Of a stretch of 64,000 nucleotides of DNA, positions 1 through 8,528 are shown one piece after another (position 1 is the stretch's first letter; each line of letters begins with the position of its first letter). Below the pieces are notes generated by a model. It had not been told where the DNA came from, ran no database searches, and was given only the letters and a program-made list of their open reading frames with translations. The position numbers and the translations under genes were made by a program. Source of the stretch: Chryseobacterium viscerum (lineage in GTDB: Bacteria; Bacteroidota; Bacteroidia; Flavobacteriales; Weeksellaceae); NCBI RefSeq assembly GCF_025949665.1, contig NZ_JAPDFT010000001.1, positions 1,054,001 through 1,118,000 on the forward strand, in the 5' to 3' direction.

Positions 1-167
1 TTTGTTATTGTAGAGGCCGATTTTAATTTTTCAACCATTTTTCTGGCTTTATCCGGTTCAAAAAGGAGTTCCAGATAATCCTGTGCTGCAGGAAAATCGT
101 GGGATTCAGGTTCTTTCATCCAGATACTGTTTTTGGTCAGATTACCCTTTTTTGCAGACATCTTCAT
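1..167 (-). CDS. Partial unknown protein, N-terminal part only
   Basis: A minus-strand reading frame starts with ATG at 167 (a second ATG lies at 161) and runs open through the left edge, giving about 55 codons. The visible part begins MKMSAKKGNLTKNSIW and continues with a PESHDFPAAQDYLELLF segment and then a basic helix. It has no signal peptide or membrane segment, so it is probably cytoplasmic. I do not recognise the family with certainty. The frame is strongly protein-like, and the next gene upstream on this strand is absent, so it appears to have its own promoter in the AT-rich stretch at 170-300. Confidence 0.6.
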   Translation of the reverse strand, partial: MKMSAKKGNLTKNSIWMKEPESHDFPAAQDYLELLFEPDKARKMVEKLKSASTIT

Positions 168-358
168 AAGTGTTTATTAAAAGATAAATGTATGAAAAAT
201 AGATGGTAATTAACCATCATTATTTCAAATGAGTCAATGATTTTACAATATGGATTTTACTTTCTTAAAAAAAATATTGGTATGATATATGCAAGATTTA
301 TCATGAACCGGAATGAATTTAATTAAAACTATTGAATTGATTGAAATCATTCAAAAAT

Positions 359-631
359 ATGAACATTATGAAAAAGTTATTAATTTCAACAGTATTGTTA
401 TTAGGTTTATCCATGAATGTTTTTGCGCAAAAACATCCACCAGCACCCCCACACCCTTCAAAAAGCGAGCTGGTTAATATTAAAATGCAAGAGCTTACCA
501 AAAAATACAATCTTGAGAAAAAGCTGATTCTTAATCATCCGTTGGCTACCAAACAGATGAAGAGAGACCAGATGAAAGCCTTAAATCAAAGATATGCAAC
601 TGAAAAACGATTACTTAAACAGGCAAAATAA
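359..631 (+). CDS. Small secreted basic protein of unknown function
   Basis: The protein of about 90 residues starts with a clear Sec signal peptide (MKKLLISTVLLLGLSMNVFA, then QKH). The mature part has a proline/histidine-rich linker (HPPAPPHPSK) followed by a lysine-rich, mostly helical segment. ATG codons at 359 and 368 are both possible; the one at 368 gives the most typical signal peptide. No family is recognised. It stands alone, with AT-rich DNA on both sides, and is followed by lpdA on the same strand after about 230 bases. Small exported proteins like this are common in flavobacteria; a periplasmic location is inferred. Confidence 0.65.
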   Translation: MNIMKKLLISTVLLLGLSMNVFAQKHPPAPPHPSKSELVNIKMQELTKKYNLEKKLILNHPLATKQMKRDQMKALNQRYATEKRLLKQAK

Positions 632-858
632 TACAGTATTTTTGCAGTTATTAAAATTTGAAAAACAGATTTTTATGCTGTGAGTTTTGATAAATTTTCA
701 AAGTATAATAAAATTTATTGAAAGAGAGTGCGTTTTGAGCTCTCTTTCTTTGTTTAAAATTAAATAAAATCGCCTTGTTGATACATTTTAAGATCAGTCT
801 GCGGAAACATTAAACATCCAATATTTTTCCTTAAATTCGCATAAAAATTTTTAAAGTA

Positions 859-2247
859 ATGAATTACGATATTATTGTCATTGGAAGTGGTCCTGGTGGA
901 TATGTTACTGCGATCAGAGCAGCGCAATTAGGTTTCAAAACCGCAATTATCGAGAAAGAAAATTTAGGAGGAATCTGCCTTAACTGGGGATGTATTCCAA
1001 CTAAAGCTTTATTGAAATCTGCTCAGGTTTTTCATTATATCAACCATGCTGAAGATTATGGTTTGAATAAAGTGGAGGCAAGCTTTGAATTCCCGAATGT
1101 AATTCAGAGAAGCCGTGGTGTTGCCAGCAAAATGAGCAAAGGAATCGAATTCTTGATGAAAAAGAATAAGATTGACGTAATTCTTGGTACTGCAAAAGTA
1201 CAGAAAGGTAAAAAAGTTTCTGTGACAGATAAAGAAGGTAAAGTAACTGAATATACAGGTACTCATATCATTATCGCTACAGGAGCTCGTTCAAGAGAAT
1301 TACCAAACTTGCCACAGGATGGTAAAAAAGTAATCGGATACAGACAGGCATTATCTCTTCCTGAGCAGCCAAAATCTATGATTGTTGTAGGTTCTGGAGC
1401 TATCGGGGTAGAATTTGCTGATTTCTATAACACAATGGGAACAAAAGTAACTGTTGTTGAATTTATGCCAAACATCGTACCTGTAGAAGACGAAGAAATC
1501 TCTAAACACTTAGAGAAATCTCTGAAAAAAACAGGAATCGAGATCATGACAAACGCTTCTGTAGAAAGTGTTGATACAAGCGGTGAAGGTGTAAAAGCTA
1601 CTGTGAAAACAGCTAACGGAAACATTACGCTTGAAGCTGATATCTTATTATCTGCTGTAGGTATTGCTGCTAATATCGAGAACATCGGATTGGAAGAAGT
1701 AGGAATCCAGACAGATAAAGGAAGAGTATTGGTAAACGAATGGTACGAAACTTCAGTACCAGGTTACTACGCCATTGGAGATATCATTCCAACTCAGGCA
1801 TTAGCTCACGTTGCTTCTGCAGAAGGAATCACTTGTGTTGAGAAAATCAAAGGAATGCACGTTGAAAAAATCGACTATGGCAATATCCCTGGATGTACTT
1901 ACTGTCACCCTGAAGTCGCTTCTGTAGGTCTTACTGAAAAGCAGGCTAAAGAAAAAGGATACGAAATCAAAGTTGGTAAATTCCCTCTTTCCGCAAGTGG
2001 TAAAGCTACTGCAAACGGAAACACAGACGGATTTATCAAAGTGATCTTCGATGCAAAATATGGTGAATGGTTAGGATGCCACATGATTGGTGAAGGAGTA
2101 ACGGATATGGTTGCTGAAGCTGTTGTAGCTAGAAAATTAGAAACTACAGGTCATGAGATCATCAAATCTATCCACCCGCACCCAACAGTTTCTGAAGCTA
2201 TTATGGAAGCTGCTGCTGCTGCTTACGGTGAAGTGATTCACATTTAA
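859..2247 (+). CDS. lpdA: Dihydrolipoyl dehydrogenase (E3)
   Basis: This is the FAD enzyme that reoxidises dihydrolipoamide with NAD+ in the pyruvate, 2-oxoglutarate and branched-chain 2-oxoacid dehydrogenase complexes and the glycine cleavage system. At 462 residues it has the normal family length. Visible are the N-terminal FAD motif (GSGPGG, residues 9-14), the redox disulfide GGICLNWGCIPTKAL with C40 and C45, a second GxGxxG NAD motif near residue 180 (GSGAIGVEF), the AIGD FAD motif and the C-terminal catalytic HPHPTVSE (H441, E446). It is a single-gene unit with no E1 or E2 gene next to it, and a strong hairpin terminator follows at once. Nothing is missing from the active site. Confidence 0.97.
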   Translation: MNYDIIVIGSGPGGYVTAIRAAQLGFKTAIIEKENLGGICLNWGCIPTKALLKSAQVFHYINHAEDYGLNKVEASFEFPNVIQRSRGVASKMSKGIEFLMKKNKIDVILGTAKVQKGKKVSVTDKEGKVTEYTGTHIIIATGARSRELPNLPQDGKKVIGYRQALSLPEQPKSMIVVGSGAIGVEFADFYNTMGTKVTVVEFMPNIVPVEDEEISKHLEKSLKKTGIEIMTNASVESVDTSGEGVKATVKTANGNITLEADILLSAVGIAANIENIGLEEVGIQTDKGRVLVNEWYETSVPGYYAIGDIIPTQALAHVASAEGITCVEKIKGMHVEKIDYGNIPGCTYCHPEVASVGLTEKQAKEKGYEIKVGKFPLSASGKATANGNTDGFIKVIFDAKYGEWLGCHMIGEGVTDMVAEAVVARKLETTGHEIIKSIHPHPTVSEAIMEAAAAAYGEVIHI

Positions 2248-2273
2248 TCTGAAAAAGATATAGAAATCTATAT

Positions 2274-2302
2274 AAAAAGCCCGGAGAAGTCCGGGCTTTT
2301 TT
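2274..2302 (+). terminator. Intrinsic terminator after lpdA
   Basis: A GC-rich stem (AAGCCCGGA paired with TCCGGGCTT around a GAAG loop) is followed by a run of T. It begins 27 bases after the lpdA stop codon. Confidence 0.85.
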
Positions 2303-2329
2303 CGTTGATACTAATCTGAAATATAAACC

Positions 2330-2362
2330 AAACCTAACAGGTTTTTGAAACCTGTTAGGTTT
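2330..2362. repeat. Perfect 15-bp inverted repeat (REP-like palindrome)
   Basis: The arms AAACCTAACAGGTTT and AAACCTGTTAGGTTT are exact reverse complements separated by three bases. The element lies 27 bases beyond the lpdA terminator and has no T run suited to termination. From memory, the CCTAACAGG...CCTGTTAGG palindrome recurs between genes in Flavobacterium and Chryseobacterium genomes, so I call it a dispersed REP-like palindrome. Only one copy was seen in this window. Confidence 0.7.
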
Positions 2363-2504
2363 ATTACTTATTATCCGTTTTTCTTAAAAGGTTTCTGATG
2401 AAATTTTAGCTTGCATACAATGGATTTTCTTAAAATAATTTTAAAATCAGCATATTTATAAAAATTAACTCTATTATCTCATGCTGTTTCCTTACATTTA
2501 TTCT

Positions 2505-3305
2505 ATGAATTTTGACAGAGTAGGACTTGTTTTATCAGGCGGCGGTACCAAAGGAATCGCTCATGCAGGAGTATTAAAATTCTTACAGGAAAAAGGGATT
2601 GACGTAGATATCCTTTCCTGCTGTAGTGCAGGTTCTATTGTAGGATGTCTTCATGCTATCGGAAAAACTCCGGAAGAAATTCTGGAATTTTTCAATTCTG
2701 TGTATTTTTTCAATTGGAAACATTTTACATTCAATCAGCCGGGACTTGTTTCTTCAGTGATTTTCAGGAATTATCTGAAGCCTATTTTCCATGAAATGAA
2801 ATTGGGTGATCTCGATATTGAAGTGAAAATTGTGGCAACAGAACTGGTTTCCGGGACTCAGAAGATTTTTGATAAAGATTTTGAGATTGTGGATGCCATC
2901 ATTGCTTCGTGTTCCATTCCCGGAATTACAACTCCTTACATCATTGGTGAGGAAATGTATTGTGATGGAGGTGTACTAAACAACTTTCCTGCAGACATCA
3001 TCAGGGATGAATGTGATAAACTGATTGGTGTATTTGTATCTCCACCCAACGAAGCTAAAATTAAAGACCTGAACTCCATTAAAGCTATTGTTTCCCGTTC
3101 TTACGATTTACTTTCCTACAGAATTGAAAAAGTAAAATTTGAGTACTGCGACTGGTTCATTTCCTCTCAGAAACTATCTTCTTATGGCACTTTTGAGCGA
3201 AGAAAAGACAGACTGGAAGAAATTTTTAATATCGGGTACAAAGCTGCTAAAGAAAGTTATGAAGCCAGTGGTTTTTTTGAAGAATTAAAACAATCCGGAA
3301 CATAA
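2505..3305 (+). CDS. Patatin-like phospholipase
   Basis: A patatin-family lipid acyl hydrolase of about 266 residues, cytoplasmic or peripheral, predicted to cleave acyl groups from phospholipids. It has the oxyanion loop GGGTKG near the N-terminus, a nucleophile elbow reading CCSAGS, and the dyad aspartate in DGGVLNNFP. The usual elbow is G-x-S-x-G, typically GTSAG; here the first glycine is cysteine, which is unusual. The catalytic serine and the DGG aspartate are kept. I prefer the ATG at 2505 (MNFDRVGLVLSGGG) over the ATG at 2481, because family members start just before the first beta strand. It is monocistronic with a hairpin terminator behind it. Confidence 0.88.
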   Translation: MNFDRVGLVLSGGGTKGIAHAGVLKFLQEKGIDVDILSCCSAGSIVGCLHAIGKTPEEILEFFNSVYFFNWKHFTFNQPGLVSSVIFRNYLKPIFHEMKLGDLDIEVKIVATELVSGTQKIFDKDFEIVDAIIASCSIPGITTPYIIGEEMYCDGGVLNNFPADIIRDECDKLIGVFVSPPNEAKIKDLNSIKAIVSRSYDLLSYRIEKVKFEYCDWFISSQKLSSYGTFERRKDRLEEIFNIGYKAAKESYEASGFFEELKQSGT

Positions 3306-3333
3306 AAAATCCCGCATATTGATGCAGGATTTT
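3306..3333 (+). terminator. Terminator after the patatin gene
   Basis: A 12-bp stem with one mismatch (AAAATCCCGCAT against ATGCAGGATTTT) begins at the stop codon of the patatin gene and runs into a T-rich tail. Confidence 0.65.
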
Positions 3334-3412
3334 ATTTTATAAAAGGGAAAACGATTTTGAGTTCTTAAAGAGAAGTTATAGATAGGCTATAACAACCTCC
3401 AGCTTTTCCAGT

Positions 3413-3850
3413 TTAATTTTTCACTACATATCCGTCCTGGCGAACAATTTCACGGTCATTAGCATCATTTACCACCAATGTATAAGGTGCTTTTTTCGGA
3501 GAATCCGTAAGATAATTTCTCCAGATCTGATAGCTATGGCCCTCATTATTGAAGTTGATATAATAGTTGCCGCCTGTACCATCAGGAATTAGTTCACCAT
3601 CACTGATGATCATACTTGGTTTTGCCGTAATCTTGGTGTTGGCATTCCACGACTGGTAAAGGTACTTGCCGTTTGGTTGTTTGTCAATTCTTATCTTGAA
3701 CTTTTTGGTTTTGATGATGACAGTCTTCGGTACCTGCTGAAAGGTAGAGGAAGTAATAAAACGGTCTGTTGTTGGATTCGGAACTTCTTTGGCATTAACG
3801 AAAGAAAACTGAGCTAAACAGAAAGTTCCTAATAAAATATGCTTTATCAT
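3413..3850 (-). CDS. Secreted protein of unknown function
   Basis: This 145-residue protein starts with a short signal peptide (MIKHILLGTFCLAQFSFVNA). The mature part is beta-rich with alternating lysine and hydrophobic residues (TVIIKTKKFKIRID) and an aromatic cluster (YYINFNNEGHSYQIWRNYL). I do not recognise a family. Its end faces the patatin gene and it starts 447 bases from the SPFH gene, with which it is divergent. A periplasmic or outer-membrane-associated location is inferred from the signal peptide only. Confidence 0.65.
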   Translation of the reverse strand: MIKHILLGTFCLAQFSFVNAKEVPNPTTDRFITSSTFQQVPKTVIIKTKKFKIRIDKQPNGKYLYQSWNANTKITAKPSMIISDGELIPDGTGGNYYINFNNEGHSYQIWRNYLTDSPKKAPYTLVVNDANDREIVRQDGYVVKN

Positions 3851-4296
3851 ATTAAATGGTTATTGGTTAACATTTTAGATTCTATCAAATATAACGCCAT
3901 TTTTCAATTTAGAATATAAATATAGAGTACTGAAAATTAGTTTTTTGCAGCTTTTGAATGCTTGTTTTTTGAAAATAATAATACTGATTTTCAATTGATT
4001 ATTATTTTATTGGCAAAATATTGTCAATTTCTGAAACAACTGATTACTTTTCTTATGTACATTTGTACCATCAAAGGATCTCGTTCCTTTATTATCAAAA
4101 TGAAACTAATTAACTTTAAGTTTTCTTTATTAAAAGTATCAGAAATCATCTTCACGATTTTTAATACATCTCCTCCTGTAATTTCTTAATTTTTTCGAAA
4201 GAATTATCACATAATTCGTACTCTGTTTTTTCATATACCGAAGAAATAGAGCACAATCCCTGTTTTCAAATATAATCAAAAACAAAAAACAAAACT
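3851..4296. other. AT-rich divergent intergenic region
   Basis: The gap between the secreted protein (minus) and the SPFH gene (plus) is AT-rich and should hold both promoters. It contains a 75-codon open frame (3962-4189) of low-complexity, AT-driven composition that I do not consider a gene. No hairpin terminator or RNA gene was seen. Confidence 0.5.
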
Positions 4297-6234
4297 ATGG
4301 AATTAGCTTTTCATGGCTGGATGATTCCGGCCGTAATTGCACTGTTGTGCATACTTTTTTATAAATTCATTTTAAGAATTTTCTTTGGATTAATCATTGT
4401 CCCTCAGGACAAAATAGGGTTAGTTACCAAAAAATTTGTGCTGGTTGGTAAGCAGGAACTTCCGGAAGGAAGAATTATCGCCACCAATGGAGAAGCAGGT
4501 TTTCAGGCCCAGACATTAGCTCCGGGCGTATATTTCAGAAAATGGATATGGCAGTATTCTATCGATTTTCAGCCTTTTATAGTGATTCCCACAGGAAAAA
4601 TAGGATTATTATTGGCAAAAGATGGTGCAGAATTAGAAACCGGAAGAATCTTAGGCAGAAAAGTGGACTGTGATTCTTTTCAGGATGCTGAAGCTTTTTT
4701 GAAAAACGGAGGAAGGAAAGGCCGTCAGACCGCGATTATTGCGCCGGGATCCTACAGAATCAATACGCTGCTTTTTGAAATAGAATTAACGGATATGACT
4801 CAGATTCCTGATAATGCAGTGGGAATTATCACGACCATGGAAGGAGATCCCTTGGCAGAAGGTCAGATTGCCGGTAAGATTATCAATGATCATAATAAGT
4901 TTCAGGACGTAGATACTTTTTTAAACAAAGGAGGATTTAAAGGGCTTCAGGAACAGGTAATTCTGGCAGGTTCCTATTTCCTGAATCCCTGGTTTACAAA
5001 AGTTGAAATGGTGAAAATGACGGAAATTCCAATTGGCCATGTGGGAGTCATTATCAGTTATGTAGGAGAAGAAGGACTGGATTTGAGCGGGATTGATTTT
5101 AAACATGGAAATATAGTGGAGAAAAGCCATAAAGGAGTTTGGGCAGAACCTATTGGTCCCGGAAAATATCCTATCAATCCTTACATTATGAAGGTTGAAC
5201 TTGTTCCGACTACCAATTTGGTGCTAAACTGGGCCTATGAAAGAAGCGAGTCTCACCAACTGGATAAAAACCTTTCAACGATTACAGTACGAAGTAAAGA
5301 CGGTTTCCCTTTCAATCTTGATGTATCGCAAATCATCCATATTCCTACGTATGAAGCTCCAAAAGTAATAGCCCGTTTTGGAAATATGATCAATCTTGTA
5401 AGTCAGGTTTTAGAACCAACCATTGGAAACTATTTCAGAAACTCAGCACAGGATAGTGATGTGATTGCCTTCCTGGGAACCCGAAAAGAAAGACAACAGT
5501 CGGCAAAAGATCACATCAGCAGTGTTTTGGAACAATATAATGTAAATGCTGTAGATACTTTGATAGGAGCGATTGTTCCTCCGGAAAGTTTAATGAAAAC
5601 GCTCACCGATCGAAAATTGGCGGAAGAACAGAAAATCACCTACGAAACTGAAATGCTGGCCCAGGAAACGCGTCAGGCTCTGGAAAAAGAAACGGCTGTT
5701 GCTGATATGCAGAAAGAAATTGTAAAAGCAGATCAGGGTGTTGTGATTGCAGAAAGGATAGCTGATGCATCGGTGAAAAAAGCGACCGGAGATGCCAATT
5801 CAGTAAGATTACAGGCGAATGCGGAAGGAGACAGGTTGAAACTGTTAGCAACAGGTGAAGCAGAAAAAACAAGACTTCTTGCCAAAGCCGAAGCAGAAAA
5901 GATAGAATTGCTGGCAAAAGCGAATGCAGAACAAATTTCATTAACCGGTAATGCAGAAGCGGAAAAAATTCTGGCCATTGGTAAATCTAATGCAGAATCT
6001 TACAAGCTATCTGTAGAAGCAATGGGCGGAAATAACTTTACCCAATTGAAAATTATGGAGAATATAGCCAGCCAGAATGTAAGAATAATGCCTGAGGTAT
6101 TAATTGGTGGAAACGGAGATTCAGCAAATGGCGGAATCAGCGGACTTCTGGGACTTCAGCTGTTGGAGCAGGTGCAAAAGAAAAATGCTGAAACGGTTAC
6201 TGTAATTGAAGAAAAACCGGATAACAATTCTTAA
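4297..6234 (+). CDS. SPFH (flotillin/band 7) protein with four N-terminal repeat units
   Basis: A 645-residue membrane-anchored scaffold protein. One hydrophobic N-terminal segment (residues 10-33) is followed by four similar units of about 70 residues. Each pairs an IP-x4-G-hydrophobic strand (starting at 35, 97, 170 and 244) with a later PG-x-Y loop (74-80, 148-153, 223-228, 287-291). Then come an SPFH domain (about 320-450) and an alanine/glutamate-rich coiled coil (about 470-600) with repeated AEAEK heptads, as in flotillins and YqiK. Flotillin-like proteins organise membrane microdomains. The repeat-SPFH-coiled-coil order is also that of the eukaryotic major vault protein, although here a membrane anchor precedes it. 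The gene is monocistronic and ends at a strong terminator. Confidence 0.85.
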   Translation: MELAFHGWMIPAVIALLCILFYKFILRIFFGLIIVPQDKIGLVTKKFVLVGKQELPEGRIIATNGEAGFQAQTLAPGVYFRKWIWQYSIDFQPFIVIPTGKIGLLLAKDGAELETGRILGRKVDCDSFQDAEAFLKNGGRKGRQTAIIAPGSYRINTLLFEIELTDMTQIPDNAVGIITTMEGDPLAEGQIAGKIINDHNKFQDVDTFLNKGGFKGLQEQVILAGSYFLNPWFTKVEMVKMTEIPIGHVGVIISYVGEEGLDLSGIDFKHGNIVEKSHKGVWAEPIGPGKYPINPYIMKVELVPTTNLVLNWAYERSESHQLDKNLSTITVRSKDGFPFNLDVSQIIHIPTYEAPKVIARFGNMINLVSQVLEPTIGNYFRNSAQDSDVIAFLGTRKERQQSAKDHISSVLEQYNVNAVDTLIGAIVPPESLMKTLTDRKLAEEQKITYETEMLAQETRQALEKETAVADMQKEIVKADQGVVIAERIADASVKKATGDANSVRLQANAEGDRLKLLATGEAEKTRLLAKAEAEKIELLAKANAEQISLTGNAEAEKILAIGKSNAESYKLSVEAMGGNNFTQLKIMENIASQNVRIMPEVLIGGNGDSANGGISGLLGLQLLEQVQKKNAETVTVIEEKPDNNS

Positions 6235-6256
6235 CTTTAGCCTAAGGAATAATTAA

Positions 6257-6304
6257 AAAATACGAAATCGCCCGGAAATTTTTCCGGGCGATTTCGTATT
6301 TTTT
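6257..6304. terminator. Long bidirectional terminator
   Basis: A nearly perfect stem of about 19 bp (AATACGAAATCGCCCGGAA and its complement) has A and T runs on its two sides. It sits between the convergent SPFH gene and ABC ATPase gene and can serve both. Confidence 0.9.
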
Positions 6305-6998
6305 ATACAGTATAACTTGCAAACGCCTCTTCCAGGCTTTCAAATTTACCTTTAAACTCATTAATAGGGCAGTCCTGAAGTATATTCCCTTTATGAATAA
6401 GAATCACTCTTGAACAAAGCGCTTCCACTTCCTGCATGATGTGAGTGGAAAGTAAGACGGTTTTCTGCTGGCCGATTTGTTTTACCACATTACGGATTTC
6501 AATAATTTGATTGGGATCAAGACCATTGGTAGGTTCATCCAGAATCAGTAAATCCGGCTGATGAATAATAGCCTGTGCCAATCCTACACGCTGTTTGTAT
6601 CCTTTAGAGAGCTGTCCTATTTTTTTAGATTTTTCAGGGGTAATTCCTACCAGTTCTATTACCTCATCTACTCTGGATTCAGAGATTTTATGGATATTGG
6701 CTACAAACTGAAGGTATTCTTTTACGTACATCTCCAGATAAAGCGGATTATTTTCAGGAAGAAATCCTATTTTCTTTTTGCTTTCAATCTCATGGTTTGA
6801 GATATTCATACCATTGAAAATAATTTCACCCTGGTCAATTTTCAGTGCTCCGACAATAGATTTCATCAGGGTAGATTTTCCGGCACCGTTCGGGCCAAGA
6901 AGACCGATGATTTCATTTTTATCAATAGAAATGTTGATATTGTCAAGGGCAGTCTGCTCACCAAATTTTTTGGTTAAATTGATTATCTGAAGCGGCAT
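6303..6998 (-). CDS. ABC transporter ATP-binding protein, GldA-like
   Basis: A 231-residue ABC ATPase with Walker A (GPNGAGKST), a signature reading LSKGYKQRVGLAQA, Walker B (LLILDEPTNGLD) and the H-loop (LLSTHIMQE). The stretch FLPENNPLYLEMYVKEYLQF closely matches GldA, the ATPase of the gliding/secretion-associated exporter of Bacteroidota, and similar exporter ATPases. GldA is usually about 300 residues, so this shorter protein may be a paralogue. No permease gene is adjacent, and the flanking genes are a secreted protein and the SPFH gene. It would work at the inner membrane with permeases encoded elsewhere. Its stop codon lies inside the shared terminator region. Confidence 0.85.
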   Translation of the reverse strand: MPLQIINLTKKFGEQTALDNINISIDKNEIIGLLGPNGAGKSTLMKSIVGALKIDQGEIIFNGMNISNHEIESKKKIGFLPENNPLYLEMYVKEYLQFVANIHKISESRVDEVIELVGITPEKSKKIGQLSKGYKQRVGLAQAIIHQPDLLILDEPTNGLDPNQIIEIRNVVKQIGQQKTVLLSTHIMQEVEALCSRVILIHKGNILQDCPINEFKGKFESLEEAFASYTV

Positions 6999-7030
6999 AA
7001 GTTTTAATGTCTTTCTGCAAAAATAAAATA

Positions 7031-7057
7031 AAAAAACTCATCCGATAGAATGAGTTT
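7031..7057 (-). terminator. Terminator of the 7079-7639 gene
   Basis: An 8-bp stem (AAACTCAT/ATGAGTTT) carries a T run on the minus strand. It starts 22 bases past the stop of the secreted-protein gene and lies just before the ABC ATPase start. Confidence 0.6.
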
Positions 7058-7078
7058 CGCAATATTTATAAAATATAA

Positions 7079-7639
7079 TTATTTTCTTGATTTTTTCTTG
7101 GTTCCGCCTGTTGCCGGGGCAGCAGTAGAAGCTGTATTTCCGTTTCCTTTATTCGCTGAAGGATTTATAGAAGCAGGTTTGTCATACATGGTATATTTTC
7201 CATTGGTTCTTCCGAAAATTTTCTCCACTTGCTTTTGATTTAAAAACTGTGATTTTCCAATGTATTTCCGGTTTTTATTGATTACCTGGATAAACTGCAT
7301 GGTTTGTTGGCCATAATTCTTTTCATAATGAAGTTCGATGATATCATTAGGTAATTCCAGCACAACATTCTCTTCTGGAGTGGAGATAAAACCATCCATA
7401 ATAAGTTTGTATAGGCCGGCAACATCACCATTAAGATTCTGAAATGAAAAAGATCGGATTGTATTCAGGTTGCTGGTGTTCAGATCCTGGTAGTTGACTG
7501 TAAATTTATCTTCCTTTTTATAGAGACCAACGGAATTATCTTTACCAATTTCCACCAAACTTTCATTCTTCAACACTTTAATCTGTGAGAAAACTGAAAT
7601 ACCGAACATACATGTAATAAGTAGAATTATTTTTCTCAT
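7079..7639 (-). CDS. Secreted protein of unknown function
   Basis: A 186-residue protein with a signal peptide (MRKIILLITCMFGISVFSQ). The central part is beta-rich and the C-terminus is a low-complexity tail rich in Ala, Thr, Gly and Asn that ends in KKKSRK. No known family was recognised. It lies upstream of the ABC ATPase on the same strand but is separated from it by a terminator, so the two are probably not cotranscribed. The charged tail could be a surface or envelope contact; that is a guess. Confidence 0.65.
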   Translation of the reverse strand: MRKIILLITCMFGISVFSQIKVLKNESLVEIGKDNSVGLYKKEDKFTVNYQDLNTSNLNTIRSFSFQNLNGDVAGLYKLIMDGFISTPEENVVLELPNDIIELHYEKNYGQQTMQFIQVINKNRKYIGKSQFLNQKQVEKIFGRTNGKYTMYDKPASINPSANKGNGNTASTAAPATGGTKKKSRK

Positions 7640-7943
7640 GAATTGAATTTTAATGTTTTATAAATTGGTGCACATAAAATTACTAATAAAAAAGCGTAAA
7701 AGCAATTTTATTCGGATGGAGCAAAAATAACCATTTTTTTTAATATCCATACAGGTTGGTAGAATAATGTTATGTAATTCATTATATGTGAATTTGACTA
7801 TAATGTATTCATTTGTAGTGTTTTATGTTGTTGAGGAATTGCCGCTTCAAGAAATGTTAAAATTATAAAATGATGTGTTTTTTTATCATAATCTGCTGAT
7901 ATATAGTGTGTAATTTTTTAGATGAAAATAAAATGTAATTAAT
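7640..7943. other. AT-rich intergenic region, nothing recognised
   Basis: About 300 bases between two minus-strand genes are strongly AT-rich, with several stop codons in all frames. It should carry the promoter of the 7079-7639 gene. I see no repeat, RNA or reading frame in it. Confidence 0.5.
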
Positions 7944-8426
7944 TTAATGTCCATAACTGATAACTCTTGATATTTTCCATCCCTGAGGGGTTTGCTTCCA
8001 GATATGAACAAATTTGAACGTTCCACAATTGATCAGAGAACCATTTTCCAAACGGCAAAATTGGTGGATTCCGGTCTGTATTGCTCCATAATCTTTAATA
8101 GGATATACTTCCACAGATTCAGGAACTAAAACTCTTCGGGTGTATGCATAGTTTTTAGCTACTCTAGTGAAATTATCAATAGTTTCTTTATAGTTTGCCA
8201 GGCCGCCCATATCATGAAAGAACTCAAGATTTTCAGTAAAAAATGTTTTAAGTTTTTCAATATTTCCTGAGTTGGCAGCACTGAAAAGAATGCTGTCCTT
8301 TTTCATTATGGTATTGTAAAGCTCTTGAGAGACTGGTGTATAAGATTTTGATTGTGAGAAAGTGGTAGTCCATATTAAACAACATAATAGGATTGAAAAT
8401 AATGGAATAAAGAATTTGTTTTTCAT
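7944..8426 (-). CDS. Exported NTF2-like (DUF4440/SnoaL-type) protein
   Basis: A 160-residue protein with an N-terminal signal sequence (MKNKFFIPLFSILLCCLIW) and an NTF2-fold body. The helix SILFSAANSGNIEKLKTFF, the FFHDMGG turn and the C-terminal strand WKQTPQGWKISRVIS follow the DUF4440 pattern of small ligand-binding or enzyme-like domains. The motif LENGSLINCGTFKFVHIW is typical of the third strand. Substrate unknown. It is followed on the same strand, after about 300 bases, by another secreted-protein gene, so it is probably monocistronic. Confidence 0.8.
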   Translation of the reverse strand: MKNKFFIPLFSILLCCLIWTTTFSQSKSYTPVSQELYNTIMKKDSILFSAANSGNIEKLKTFFTENLEFFHDMGGLANYKETIDNFTRVAKNYAYTRRVLVPESVEVYPIKDYGAIQTGIHQFCRLENGSLINCGTFKFVHIWKQTPQGWKISRVISYGH

Positions 8427-8528
8427 ATTTAATGGTTTTATAATTCAAAATTTCTCAAAAGCATATTATGATTGCTCTCGGTTTAAATGTAATCATTTAA
8501 ATTTTAGTAGATTATGAAAATTATTCTT

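Noticed and set aside
3962..4189. 75-codon plus-strand frame before the SPFH gene
   Set aside because: Composition follows AT-rich DNA (many Phe, Ile, Asn), with no homology signal and no stable start.
6303..6998. Truncated GldA
   Set aside because: The protein is shorter than GldA but ends with a normal LEEAFASYT-type C-terminus found in complete 230-residue ABC ATPases.
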